Part shown: piece by piece, positions 56,182 through 64,000 of the stretch
Numbering within the stretch: position 1 is the first letter of the stretch
Layout of the letters: every line of letters starts with the position of its first letter
Assembly: GCA_029975275.1 (NCBI GenBank)
Contig: JARKPN010000101.1
Span: 62,001-126,000, forward strand
Length of the DNA stretch: 64,000 nucleotides
Reading direction: 5' to 3'
Source: Geobacteraceae bacterium
GTDB lineage: Bacteria > Desulfobacterota > Desulfuromonadia > Geobacterales > Geobacteraceae
Translations under genes and position numbers: made by a program
Notes under the pieces: generated by a model
Database searches by the model: none
Told to the model about the DNA's origin: nothing
The model's input: only the letters and a program-made list of their open reading frames with translations

Positions 56182-58542
56182 ATGACCGACGACAGCCCCG
56201 CAAATCTCGGACTCAGGACCCTCGAAGACATCAGCGAACTGATCCTGCATTCCCATGATCTCAGGGAGACCCTGCAGAATATCGTCAACATGGTGGCGAA
56301 ACGGATGGGGTCCGATGTCTGCTCCATATACCTGCTGGAGAAGGACGGGGAGACCCTTGCCCTGTATGCCACCAAGGGACTGTCAAGAGGCTCCGTCGGC
56401 AAGGTCCGGATGAACACCTCCGAGGGTCTGACCGGTCTGGTTGTGGAGCAGCGTGGCGTGGTGGCCATCGAGGATGCGCCGTCCCACCCCCGCTACAAAT
56501 ACTTCCGCGAGACCAAGGAGGAGCGTTTCCGTTCCTTTCTCGGCATTCCGCTGTTCGAGCACAAAAGCCCCACCGGCGTCATAGTGGTGCAGACCAGGGA
56601 GCCGCGCTTTTTCACCGCCAGGGAGATAAGCGCCCTCACCACCATTGCAAACCAGATCAGCAGCATCGTCATCAATGCCCGGCTCCTCGACTCGATAAGG
56701 AAAAAAGAGGAAGAGCGCGCGTTCTTCGAGAGCGAGTTGCGGAGGATCAGGTCCGGAAGCGACGACGGAACACTCCTGCCGCTCAAAAGCACAAAACAGA
56801 CCGGTCGTCTGCCCATGGTGCGTGGAACCGCGGTATCGCCCGGGTTTTCCTGGGGCAAAGTTTCCGTGCTGAACCGTTCGACCGATATTGCTTCGCCTGC
56901 CGTAGAGCACGTGGGATCGCTCCAGGAAGAGAAAAAGAGCTTCTTGCTCGCCGTGGAAAAGGCGAAGATCCAGACCCTCTACCTGGAGAAGCGCGTTGCC
57001 CAGGCCCTGTCGAAGGAAGACGCGGCCATCTTCCACACCCACCTGATGATACTGGAGGACCGCGGCTTCGCCGCCAAAGTGCTTGATCGCCTGGCGGACG
57101 GGATCGGCGCAGTCCGCGCGGTGCAGGACGTGGTCGACTCGTACGTGGCGGCGTTTTCCAAGATGGAAGACCCCTACCTGCGGGAACGCTCCGCAGACAT
57201 GAAGGATATAGGCCGCAGGATTATCGATTGCCTGACCGGCACCGACCGGCAGGCAACCATGCTGCGGGAGAAAAGGATCCTGCTTGCAAAAGAGGTTCTT
57301 CCCTCCGACCTGGCCGTCATGGACCATGAAAAGATCCTCGGGATCATCAGCGGGAGCGGCGACGCCAACTCCCACGCCTCCATCATGGCCAAATCGCTCG
57401 GGATACCGGCGGTCATAGCGGATTGGGAAGCGATCAGAAACATAACAAAGCGCGATCATGTCATTATTGACGGCAACTCCGGCTGCGTGTACATCAACCC
57501 CGACGAAAAGGTCACGCAGGAATACGAGCGGCTGAGCCAGGATTTCAGCACCAGGAAACGGGAGCTGGACGGGTTGCGCGAACTCCCGGCGACCACTACG
57601 GACGGTACCAGAGTCCGTCTGCTCGCCAACATCGCGCTCCTCAACGACATCAGGGTCGCCATGGCTAACGGCGCCGAAGGGGTGGGCCTCTACCGGACCG
57701 AATTCCCATATATGGCCCGCAGCGCGTTCCCCGGCAGGGAGGATCTGTTCAGGCTCTACCGTAAGGTTCTCGAGGGGTTCGCCCCGCTCCCGGTTACCAT
57801 CCGGACCCTGGATATCGGTGGAGACAAGAAACTTTCCTACTTTCCGCACCCTCAAGAGGAGAATCCGTTCATGGGATGGCGATCCATAAGGCTTGCCCTG
57901 GAACGCCCGGAGATCCTGCGGGATCAGCTTGCGGGAGTGCTCATGGCTTCCCGTTTCGGCACCCCCCGGCTGATGTTTCCGCTGATCTCGCGTATCGAAG
58001 AGGTTCGCAGTATCAGGGAGATACTGGCCGAAATGAGGGTCGAGGTGGAAAAGGCCGGTCATGCGGTGTCGCCGGAGATCGGATTCGGCATCATGGTCGA
58101 GGTCCCGGCCGCGGTCCAGATGGCCGAATTTCTCATCAGGGAAGTGGACTTTTTCAGCATCGGCACCAACGACCTGATCCAGTACACCCTTGCCGCTGAC
58201 CGGAACAACACGAAGGTTCGGCACTACTATGACCCCTACCATCCTGCAGTACTGCACTCCATAAAGCACGTGGCCGACGTCTGTGCCAGGGCCGGAAAAA
58301 GCCTGTCCGTCTGCGGGGAGATGGCGTCCGACCCGGTGAACGCGGTCCTGCTCATGGGCCTCGGGATCACCGAGTTCAGCCTGTCGGCTCCCTATATCCC
58401 GGTGGTAAAACAGTCTCTCCGCAGGATTTCAAAAAAAGAGGCCGATGGGTTGGCCGCAAACATACTTAGGCTGGAGAGTTCAGCCGAGATACGGGAAGAG
58501 ATCGGACGCTTCAGGAAAGAATTCCCCTTTCTGACCGCCTGA
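56182..58542 (+). CDS. ptsP: Phosphoenolpyruvate-protein phosphotransferase with GAF domain (EI-Ntr)
   Basis: 786 residues. A GAF domain (about 15-165) precedes EI: the phospho-His domain motif GDANSHASIMAKSLGIPAVI, then TIM-barrel PEP-binding parts GVGLYRTEFPYM, LDIGGDKKLSYF, SIGTNDLIQYTLA and VCGEMASDP with the catalytic Cys. It passes phosphate from PEP to NPr and EIIA-Ntr, linking carbon, nitrogen and K+ status; no sugar EII genes are near. modE is 32 bases downstream. Confidence 0.95.
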   Translation: MTDDSPANLGLRTLEDISELILHSHDLRETLQNIVNMVAKRMGSDVCSIYLLEKDGETLALYATKGLSRGSVGKVRMNTSEGLTGLVVEQRGVVAIEDAPSHPRYKYFRETKEERFRSFLGIPLFEHKSPTGVIVVQTREPRFFTAREISALTTIANQISSIVINARLLDSIRKKEEERAFFESELRRIRSGSDDGTLLPLKSTKQTGRLPMVRGTAVSPGFSWGKVSVLNRSTDIASPAVEHVGSLQEEKKSFLLAVEKAKIQTLYLEKRVAQALSKEDAAIFHTHLMILEDRGFAAKVLDRLADGIGAVRAVQDVVDSYVAAFSKMEDPYLRERSADMKDIGRRIIDCLTGTDRQATMLREKRILLAKEVLPSDLAVMDHEKILGIISGSGDANSHASIMAKSLGIPAVIADWEAIRNITKRDHVIIDGNSGCVYINPDEKVTQEYERLSQDFSTRKRELDGLRELPATTTDGTRVRLLANIALLNDIRVAMANGAEGVGLYRTEFPYMARSAFPGREDLFRLYRKVLEGFAPLPVTIRTLDIGGDKKLSYFPHPQEENPFMGWRSIRLALERPEILRDQLAGVLMASRFGTPRLMFPLISRIEEVRSIREILAEMRVEVEKAGHAVSPEIGFGIMVEVPAAVQMAEFLIREVDFFSIGTNDLIQYTLAADRNNTKVRHYYDPYHPAVLHSIKHVADVCARAGKSLSVCGEMASDPVNAVLLMGLGITEFSLSAPYIPVVKQSLRRISKKEADGLAANILRLESSAEIREEIGRFRKEFPFLTA

Positions 58543-58574
58543 TAAAGCATACGCACTATCGAAAAGGAGACGAA

Positions 58575-59390
58575 ATGAGTATGAACGGTTCCAGGCAGAA
58601 GATGGAGGTTGCCGGTACGGTATCACTCTGCAAGGAGGAACGGGAATACCTGGGTGACGACAGGATCAGGCTGCTTGAGATGATCGATGAGCACGGCTCC
58701 ATCACCAAGGCGGCCAAGGCGGTCGGCATAAGCTACAAGACGGCCTGGGACACGATGGACGCCATCAACAACCTGTCGGACAGGCCCCTGTTCGTCCGCA
58801 TGGCAGGAGGTAAATCGGGCGGGGGTACGCGGCTCACCGACGAAGGTCGCGAGGTCATCAACAAATACCGGGTCATCCGCGAGGAGCACGAGAAGTTCCT
58901 GGCAAACATAACCAAGAGGGTCGGTTCGGCCCAGGAGCTTTATAAATTCATCAAGAGGATAGCCATGAAAATCAGCGCACGCAACATTTTCAGCGGTACC
59001 ATCGCCCGCCTGACCAGGGGTGCGGTCAATTCGGAGGTTGTCATATCCCTCAAGGGGGGGGATTCTCTCGTCTCGGTGGTTACCAATGAAAGCGTCGAGG
59101 GGCTCGGGCTGCGGGAGGGGTCCGAGGTCTATGCCATTATAAAGGCAAGCTCGGTGCTGATAGGCAAAAACCTCGAAGAGAGCGGTATCAGCAGCGGTAA
59201 CATTCTGGCCGGCAGGATCGTCAGTCTGGTGGAAGGCGCCGTTAATACGGAGGTCACCCTTGAGCTCTCCGGAGGAAATACCATCAGCGCCGTGATAACC
59301 AACAGCAGCGCCCGGAAACTGGCCCTCAGGGAAGGGGACGCTGCCTGCGCCGTCTGCAAGGCCTCCGATGTAATACTGGGAGTCAGCTGA
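58575..59390 (+). CDS. modE: Molybdenum-responsive regulator ModE
   Basis: 271 residues. N-terminal winged helix (about 20-110) with GSITKAAKAVGISYKTAWDTMDAINN, the ModE recognition region, then two MOP/TOBE domains (SARNIFSGTIARLTRGAVNSEV and GNILAGRIVSLVEGAVNTEV, both about 65 residues). Binds molybdate and represses high-affinity molybdate uptake or activates molybdoenzymes. No mod transporter genes are in the window. Follows ptsP by 32 bases behind AAGGAGA. Confidence 0.93.
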   Translation: MSMNGSRQKMEVAGTVSLCKEEREYLGDDRIRLLEMIDEHGSITKAAKAVGISYKTAWDTMDAINNLSDRPLFVRMAGGKSGGGTRLTDEGREVINKYRVIREEHEKFLANITKRVGSAQELYKFIKRIAMKISARNIFSGTIARLTRGAVNSEVVISLKGGDSLVSVVTNESVEGLGLREGSEVYAIIKASSVLIGKNLEESGISSGNILAGRIVSLVEGAVNTEVTLELSGGNTISAVITNSSARKLALREGDAACAVCKASDVILGVS

Positions 59391-59399
59391 ACCGGTTCC

Positions 59400-60170
59400 C
59401 TATCCCTTTTCCCCGGAATGGGACTTTTGCGCGGGTTCCAGCCCCAGCACCCGCATCACCGCCTTCATGTCGTTCCACACCTCCCGTTTCATGGCCGGGT
59501 TCCTCAGCAGGTAGGCCGGATGGAAGGTGGGCATGAGGGGAATGCCGTGGTAGTCGTGGAAGCGACCGCGCAGCATTGATATGGGCTCCCTCACCGCAAG
59601 CAGAGTCTGTGCGGCAAAGGTTCCCAGCGCAACTATCACCTCCGGCCCTACCGCTTTGATCTGGCGGAGCAGGAACGGCTGGCAGGCATCGATCTCGGCC
59701 GGGAGCGGGTTCCGATTGCCGGGCGGACGGCATTTGAGGACATTGCAGATATACACCTCCTCCCGATCGAATCCCATGGCCTGGATGATCCTGGTGAGAA
59801 GCTGTCCCGCCTCGCCCACAAACGGTTCGCCCTGGAGGTCCTCGTCCCGCCCCGGCGCCTCGCCGACAAACACTATCCTTGCCTCAGGATTCCCGACGCC
59901 AAACACCAGCCTGGTCCTTCCGGCCCCCAGGGCGCAGCGCCGGCAGTCCCCCAGGTCGTGCAGAACATCCTCTACGGATTCCGGAACGGGGCTGCCGGCA
60001 TCACTCATCGACTCCTCCCCCTTCAGCGGGAGGGGCTCCGGAGTGGCCGAGGCGGTCACCTGTCCGGCCGCTGTCACGGCGAACGGCAAACCCTCGACCC
60101 CGGTCTCCCGCAGTTCGCCAAGATACCCGCGCAGGGATGAGAGGAGCAAGCGGAGCTCAGTATCCGACAT
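59400..60170 (-). CDS. udg: Family 4 uracil-DNA glycosylase (Fe-S)
   Basis: 256 residues. A 70-residue variable N-terminal tail, then the UDG domain: four Fe-S cysteines in DCRRC, CNVLKC/CRPPGNRNP and DACQPF; GEAPGRDEDLQGEPFVGEAG is the active-site motif 1 and MPTFHPAYLLRN motif 2. Removes uracil from DNA. Convergent with modE (9-base gap) and divergent from the phospholipase-like gene. Confidence 0.93.
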   Translation of the reverse strand: MSDTELRLLLSSLRGYLGELRETGVEGLPFAVTAAGQVTASATPEPLPLKGEESMSDAGSPVPESVEDVLHDLGDCRRCALGAGRTRLVFGVGNPEARIVFVGEAPGRDEDLQGEPFVGEAGQLLTRIIQAMGFDREEVYICNVLKCRPPGNRNPLPAEIDACQPFLLRQIKAVGPEVIVALGTFAAQTLLAVREPISMLRGRFHDYHGIPLMPTFHPAYLLRNPAMKREVWNDMKAVMRVLGLEPAQKSHSGEKG

Positions 60171-60215
60171 TCTTTAACCCTTTACATTCCATGCCGCATT
60201 CACTATTCTGAAACC

Positions 60216-61163
60216 ATGGTAATTCTTACAGCCGTCCTTCTGCTGCTTCTCTTCTTTCCACACGATGCCCTTGCCTGGGGTCCGGGATTCCATCTCCAGC
60301 TCGGCTCAACCATCCTCGGCAACCTGCAGGCAATCAAGCCGGCCCTGGCCACGCTCATCGGGGGGTTCCCCCTCGACTTCCTCTACGGCTGCATAGCAGC
60401 CGACATAACCATCGGCAAGAGGTTCACCCATTACCTGCAGCACTGCCATCGATGGGACATCGGACTGAAGGTCCTGCGCAGCGCCGTTACCGGCCCGCAG
60501 AAGGCCTGCGCGTACGGCTACCTCGCCCACCTGGCCTCGGACACCGTGGCACACAACTACTTCGTCCCCTACAAGCTCATGCGGAGCTTCTCCAGGCTCA
60601 CCATGAAGCACACCTACTGGGAGATGCGCTTCGAAACCCTGGTGGACAGGGAGATCTGGGAAACGGGAAAAAGGGTGTCGATGGAGCACTACCGGCTCAA
60701 TGACGCCCTGTTACGGGATGTGCTCTCGGATACCATCTTTTCCTTTGCCACCAACAAGCGTATTTTCAACTCCCTCCTGCTGTTGAGCCGCATGGAGAAA
60801 TGGCAGGAGGTATTGAAAACGGTCGCCGAGTCTTCCAGTTATGCCCTGGAGATCAGCGACCTGGAGGAGTACACCTCGCTCTCGGAAGAGGCCGTGATCG
60901 ATTTTCTCAACCAGGAGGAGAGGTCGAGGTATTTTCTCGCGGATCCGACCGGTGAACGGGCACTGGCAACCGCCGAGGCGGTCAGGAGGAACCTGAGGAT
61001 TCTCTACAAGAGCGGAAAGATCAGCCACGAACAGGCATTCGGGGAACTGGAGGAGCTGAAGCCCAGGCTCCGACAGGCCATCTGTGCGCCTGCAATGCTC
61101 CAGCAGCTCCACCCCGTGGTCCGTAAACCGAGGTTCTACCCATTACGGCCTGCCCGCTTCTGA
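60216..61163 (+). CDS. Zinc-dependent phospholipase C-like exported protein
   Basis: 315 residues. Signal peptide 1-20 (ending ALA) so that the mature protein begins with Trp21, followed by GPGFH, the classical N-terminal Trp zinc ligand of this family. Other zinc-site motifs are GGFPLDFLYG, HYLQHCHRWD, HLASDTVAHNYF and MKHTYWEMRFE. Family includes phospholipase C and S1/P1 relatives; substrate not determined. The 3' end overlaps the convergent coaBC gene by 28 bases. Confidence 0.85.
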   Translation: MVILTAVLLLLLFFPHDALAWGPGFHLQLGSTILGNLQAIKPALATLIGGFPLDFLYGCIAADITIGKRFTHYLQHCHRWDIGLKVLRSAVTGPQKACAYGYLAHLASDTVAHNYFVPYKLMRSFSRLTMKHTYWEMRFETLVDREIWETGKRVSMEHYRLNDALLRDVLSDTIFSFATNKRIFNSLLLLSRMEKWQEVLKTVAESSSYALEISDLEEYTSLSEEAVIDFLNQEERSRYFLADPTGERALATAEAVRRNLRILYKSGKISHEQAFGELEELKPRLRQAICAPAMLQQLHPVVRKPRFYPLRPARF

Positions 61164-62350
61164 GCCACCCTTTCCACCACCCTGTCAAGAATCGCGTCGG
61201 CAAGCCGCTCTTTAGCCATGAGCGGCAGGTCCTCGACGGACCCGTCGCTACAGAGGATCTTGACAATATTGGTCTCTGCACCAAAGCCGGCGCCTTCCTG
61301 TGACACGTCGTTGGCGACAACCATGTCGAGGTTCTTTGCCGCGAGTTTTTTTGCAGCGTTCTCCTCCAGAGCGACGGTTTCCGCGGCAAAACCAACCAGG
61401 TACCTGTCTCCCTTGGCCAGTCCCATTTCAGCAAGAATATCGGGATTCTTTACCAGTTTCAGGTTAAGGGACGCCTCCCTCTTCTTGATCTTTGCAGCGG
61501 CCCGTCCCTCAGGCCGGTAATCGGCCACTGCCGCGGCCTTGACGACGATGGTGGCGTCGGCGAACGCGCCCAGCGCCGCTTCACGCATCTCCCCGGCAGA
61601 CGTCACGTGAACGGTCTCCACCCCGCAGGGCGGTTCCAGGCAGACCGGACCCGAAACGAGCACAACCTCGGCGCCGCGGCGGCGGGCTGCCCGGGCAATG
61701 GCGTATCCCATCCTGCCCGACGAGTGGTTGCTGATGTATCGGATCGGGTCGAGCTCCTCGCGTGTAGGCCCGGCCGTGACCAGCACCTTTTCTCCCCGCA
61801 GATCCTTCCTGGCCAGGGCGGAAATCACCTCTTCGCAGATGACGGCCGGGTCCTGGAGCCTCCCCTCCCCCTCCCAGCCGCAGGCGAGCATTCCCCTGGC
61901 CGGTTCCACGAACAGGTAGCCGTGCCTGAGCAGCTTTTCCGCGTTCTCCCGGTAGATGGGGTTCCGGTACATGTTGACGTTCATGGCGGGCGCCAGCAGC
62001 ACCGGAGCCCTGGTGGCCATGACCGTGGTGGTCAGGAGGTCGTCGGCGATGCCGCAGGCAAGCTTGCCGACAACGTTGGCGGTCGCCGGCGCGATAACGA
62101 AGAGATCCGCCCGGTCAGCCAGCGAGATGTGCCCAATCTCCTGCTCTTCAATGAGGTTGAACAGGTCGCAGTGGACAGGATTCATGGACAGGGTCTGAAA
62201 GGTGAGCGGTGCAACAAACTCCCGGGCCGACCTGGTCATGACCACGTGGACCGAGGCCCCTTCCCTGACCAGGAGCCGGACCAGTTCGGCGGATTTATAG
62301 GCGGCGATTCCGCCGGTAACCCCAAGTACGACAACCTTTCCGGTCAACAT
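61136..62350 (-). CDS. coaBC: Bifunctional phosphopantothenoylcysteine decarboxylase / phosphopantothenate-cysteine ligase
   Basis: 404 residues. N-terminal flavin CoaC (1-180): GVTGGIAAYKSAE, the His in EIGHISLA, LAPAMNVNMY and the Cys motif MLACGWEGEGRL. C-terminal CoaB (about 190-404): VTAGPTREELDPIRYISNHSSGRMG and KIKK near 290. Makes 4'-phosphopantetheine in CoA synthesis. Nine bases after the MBL gene; the 3' end overlaps the phospholipase-like gene. Confidence 0.96.
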   Translation of the reverse strand: MLTGKVVVLGVTGGIAAYKSAELVRLLVREGASVHVVMTRSAREFVAPLTFQTLSMNPVHCDLFNLIEEQEIGHISLADRADLFVIAPATANVVGKLACGIADDLLTTTVMATRAPVLLAPAMNVNMYRNPIYRENAEKLLRHGYLFVEPARGMLACGWEGEGRLQDPAVICEEVISALARKDLRGEKVLVTAGPTREELDPIRYISNHSSGRMGYAIARAARRRGAEVVLVSGPVCLEPPCGVETVHVTSAGEMREAALGAFADATIVVKAAAVADYRPEGRAAAKIKKREASLNLKLVKNPDILAEMGLAKGDRYLVGFAAETVALEENAAKKLAAKNLDMVVANDVSQEGAGFGAETNIVKILCSDGSVEDLPLMAKERLADAILDRVVERVAQKRAGRNG

Positions 62351-62359
62351 GCGGTCACC

Positions 62360-62995
62360 CTAGAGCAGGGCACGACCCGTCAGATACGGATTGTGCATCC
62401 TCTCCCTTCCGATGGTGGTTGCCGGGCCGTGGCCCGGATAGACTATGGTGGCGTCCGGGAGGACCAGCAGTCTTTCCCTGATGCTCTTCCCCAGGGCCGC
62501 TGCGGATCCGCCCGGGAAATCCGTCCTGCCGACCGCATCGGCGAACAGGGTGTCTCCGGTGAACACCATTCCCTCGGTGTAGAGCGAACAACCTCCCGGT
62601 GTGTGCCCAGGGGTATGAATTACCTTCAGCCCATAGTCTCCGAAAGAAACGACTGCACCGTCCGTCAGCAGACCGGTCGCCGCCGGCGAGTTTTCAACCG
62701 CGAGACCGAACCTGGAGGCCATGGCAACAGACTTGGAAAGCATTGGCGCATCCAGCTCGTGAATGAGCAGTCCCGCGTCGACGGCCTTCATGATCCGCTC
62801 GTTCCCGCCGGTATGGTCGAAATGTCCGTGGGTATTCACCACGTTGACTATATTCAGACCATGGCGGGATACGGCGGCCAGGATGAGTTCCGCATCGTCG
62901 CCGGGATCGATAATCACCCCTTCCCGGCTCCTTTCGCAGCCGAGCAGGTAGCAATTGACCATGAGAGGTCCAACTACCACGGTATCGAAAATCAT
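62360..62995 (-). CDS. MBL-fold hydrolase, glyoxalase II-like
   Basis: 211 residues. The metal motif NTHGHFDHTGGN (HxHxDH) is near residue 60, followed by IHTPGHTPGGCSLY and GDTLF. Typical of cytoplasmic small MBL hydrolases related to hydroxyacylglutathione hydrolase; no long C-terminal glyoxalase II extension, so substrate unknown. Precedes coaBC by nine bases, in the same direction. Confidence 0.9.
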   Translation of the reverse strand: MIFDTVVVGPLMVNCYLLGCERSREGVIIDPGDDAELILAAVSRHGLNIVNVVNTHGHFDHTGGNERIMKAVDAGLLIHELDAPMLSKSVAMASRFGLAVENSPAATGLLTDGAVVSFGDYGLKVIHTPGHTPGGCSLYTEGMVFTGDTLFADAVGRTDFPGGSAAALGKSIRERLLVLPDATIVYPGHGPATTIGRERMHNPYLTGRALL

Positions 62996-63062
62996 CTCTT
63001 TCCTTTCCGGTCAAGAGTAAATCTGAACCCGCGTCTCCCTCACGGATTCAGGAAGGAATACA

Positions 63063-64000
63063 TCAGAACAGATCGAGGTTTTTCTCCTTCAACCCCTCAA
63101 AGGGGGTGTTCCGGAACCCCTCGGCGTCCCTTGCCCTGTCCGGCTCAGCGGCAGGCGTCTGCCGCTCTTCCTTGCGGGGTTCCTCCCCGGAAGCGGGAAT
63201 CGCTTCCTGCTCGCGGCAGTTGTTCTTGTAAAAGTAGCGGTCATAAAGCCTGTGGTACGCCGTCCACCTGGACTGGCTGACAGGTTCCCTGCGGATGTGG
63301 GTCCTGATGCCGTTGATCTTCGAGTCCAGGTCGTCAAGGTAGTTGAGCACGGTCGATTCGACGGTCTTGGGCCGTTTCGGGGAGCCGAATTCGTACTGGC
63401 CGTGGTGGGAAAGGATCATGTGCTTCAGGAGCATCGCCGTCTCCACCGGGAAACCGCCCAGACCCGCCAGTCTTTCATTGAGCATCTCGACCCCTATGGT
63501 TATATGGCCGAGCAGCTTCCCCTCGTCGGTATAGTCGAACGAGCGGAGATAGGTCATCTCTCTCACCTTGCCGACATCGTGCAGCAGGGCGCCGACAAGG
63601 AGCAGATCGCGATTGATGGAGGGATAGAGGGGGGCAATCGCGTCCACCAGCCGCGCAACCGCCAGGGAGTGCTCAAGCAGGCCGCCGAGATACACGTGGT
63701 GCATCCCCTTGGCGGCCGGGGCCTTGCCGTACAGCTCCAGGAAAGCGGGGTCGTCGAAAAACGCCCGCAGCAGGCGGCGCAGATCGTCATCCCGGCACGA
63801 CTCCACCAGAGCAGCCAGCTCTGCAAGCATCTCTGCAGTGCCGCGCTCTCCTTCCGGCAGAAAATCGGCCAGATGAATCTCCCGGTCCGGCACTTTGGCC
63901 AGTTCCGAGACTATCAGCTGCATCTTTCCCAGGTAGACGGTGGCCTTGGAACGCACCGCGATGAAGTCGTCCTTTTCAAACAGTGCTCCGATAGACTCCA
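63063..64000 (-). CDS. YhaM-like 3'-5' exoribonuclease, HD domain (N-terminus outside window)
   Basis: At least 312 codons; the frame stays open to the window edge (ESIGALFEKDDFIAV before the first in-window GTG). That N-terminal piece looks like the end of an OB-fold, as in YhaM. The HD domain has YLGGLLEHSLAVARLVD, LLLVGALLHDVGKVREM, and HMILSHHGQYEFGSPKRPKTVE (split), all metal-site motifs. The last 70 residues are charged and low complexity. RNA decay or 3' trimming is the family role. Confidence 0.88.
   Translation of the reverse strand, partial: ESIGALFEKDDFIAVRSKATVYLGKMQLIVSELAKVPDREIHLADFLPEGERGTAEMLAELAALVESCRDDDLRRLLRAFFDDPAFLELYGKAPAAKGMHHVYLGGLLEHSLAVARLVDAIAPLYPSINRDLLLVGALLHDVGKVREMTYLRSFDYTDEGKLLGHITIGVEMLNERLAGLGGFPVETAMLLKHMILSHHGQYEFGSPKRPKTVESTVLNYLDDLDSKINGIRTHIRREPVSQSRWTAYHRLYDRYFYKNNCREQEAIPASGEEPRKEERQTPAAEPDRARDAEGFRNTPFEGLKEKNLDLF

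Overview
This is a stretch of bacterial chromosome with high G+C content, dense operons and AGGAGG-type ribosome binding sites. The gene set points to a Geobacter-like member of the Desulfuromonadota (former Deltaproteobacteria): gap-pgk-tpiA-secG in a row, spoIID-queA-tgt-yajC-secD-secF in a row, a citramalate synthase next to aspartate kinase, a GAF-containing PtsP followed by ModE, and several small zinc-ribbon or SAP proteins. The assignment rests on gene content and protein style, not on a marker-gene search. No rRNA, prophage, insertion sequence with a transposase, or CRISPR array is visible.

Layout. 1-62 is the start of an MBL-fold hydrolase leaving the window. 355-4292 holds the lower-glycolysis operon with secG, then tRNA-Leu(GAG) and its terminator. 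4614-6536 is a secreted cysteine-peptidase-like protein with three beta repeats. 6785-9888 is an isoprenoid/exonuclease VII operon (xseB-ispA-dxs), preceded by xseA. 11356-14931 has an orphan MinD/ParA-like ATPase, a YibQ-type deacetylase-like protein and a cation efflux protein. 15093-23270 has recJ and the spoIID-queA-tgt-yajC-secD-secF operon. 23434-25827 has an orphan OppD/OppF ATPase pair and an ArsR regulator. 25856-29296 encodes a giant coiled-coil protein with related domains at its two ends. 29753-30568 has two small genes. 30622-33517 is a biotin cluster (bioF-bioH-bioC) behind a near-canonical BirA-type inverted repeat. 33609-35978 has a DUF3108 protein, a SAP/Cys-rich mini-protein and a membrane phosphoesterase. 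36006-45009 is a pump operon that encodes both a MacAB-type and an RND-type exporter around one TolC. 45257-47276 has a PPP-type phosphatase, YjbQ and a DUF2156 protein. 47380-47984 contains a MITE-like element, an unexplained inverted repeat and a 51-residue zinc-ribbon gene. 48118-54615 is a seven-gene operon (acpS-nnr-CBS-tsaE-lysC-cimA-HhH). 54750-59390 has ytxH, a TPR protein, ptsP and modE. 59400-64000 has a family 4 uracil-DNA glycosylase, a zinc phospholipase C-like protein, coaBC, an MBL-fold hydrolase and a YhaM-like HD nuclease cut by the window end.

Most genes are housekeeping: central carbon metabolism, isoprenoid, biotin, CoA, queuosine, isoleucine-precursor and aspartate-family biosynthesis, protein export, DNA repair and metabolite repair. 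The accessory parts most worth a second look are the double-headed coiled-coil protein, the MinD-like ATPase with a Cys-rich C-terminal half, the BirA-type operator, the OppDF promoter palindrome, the two-pumps-one-TolC operon, and the non-coding 47.4-47.8 kb segment. I see no confident case of a wholly new multi-gene system; the coiled-coil protein is the strongest candidate for undescribed biology.
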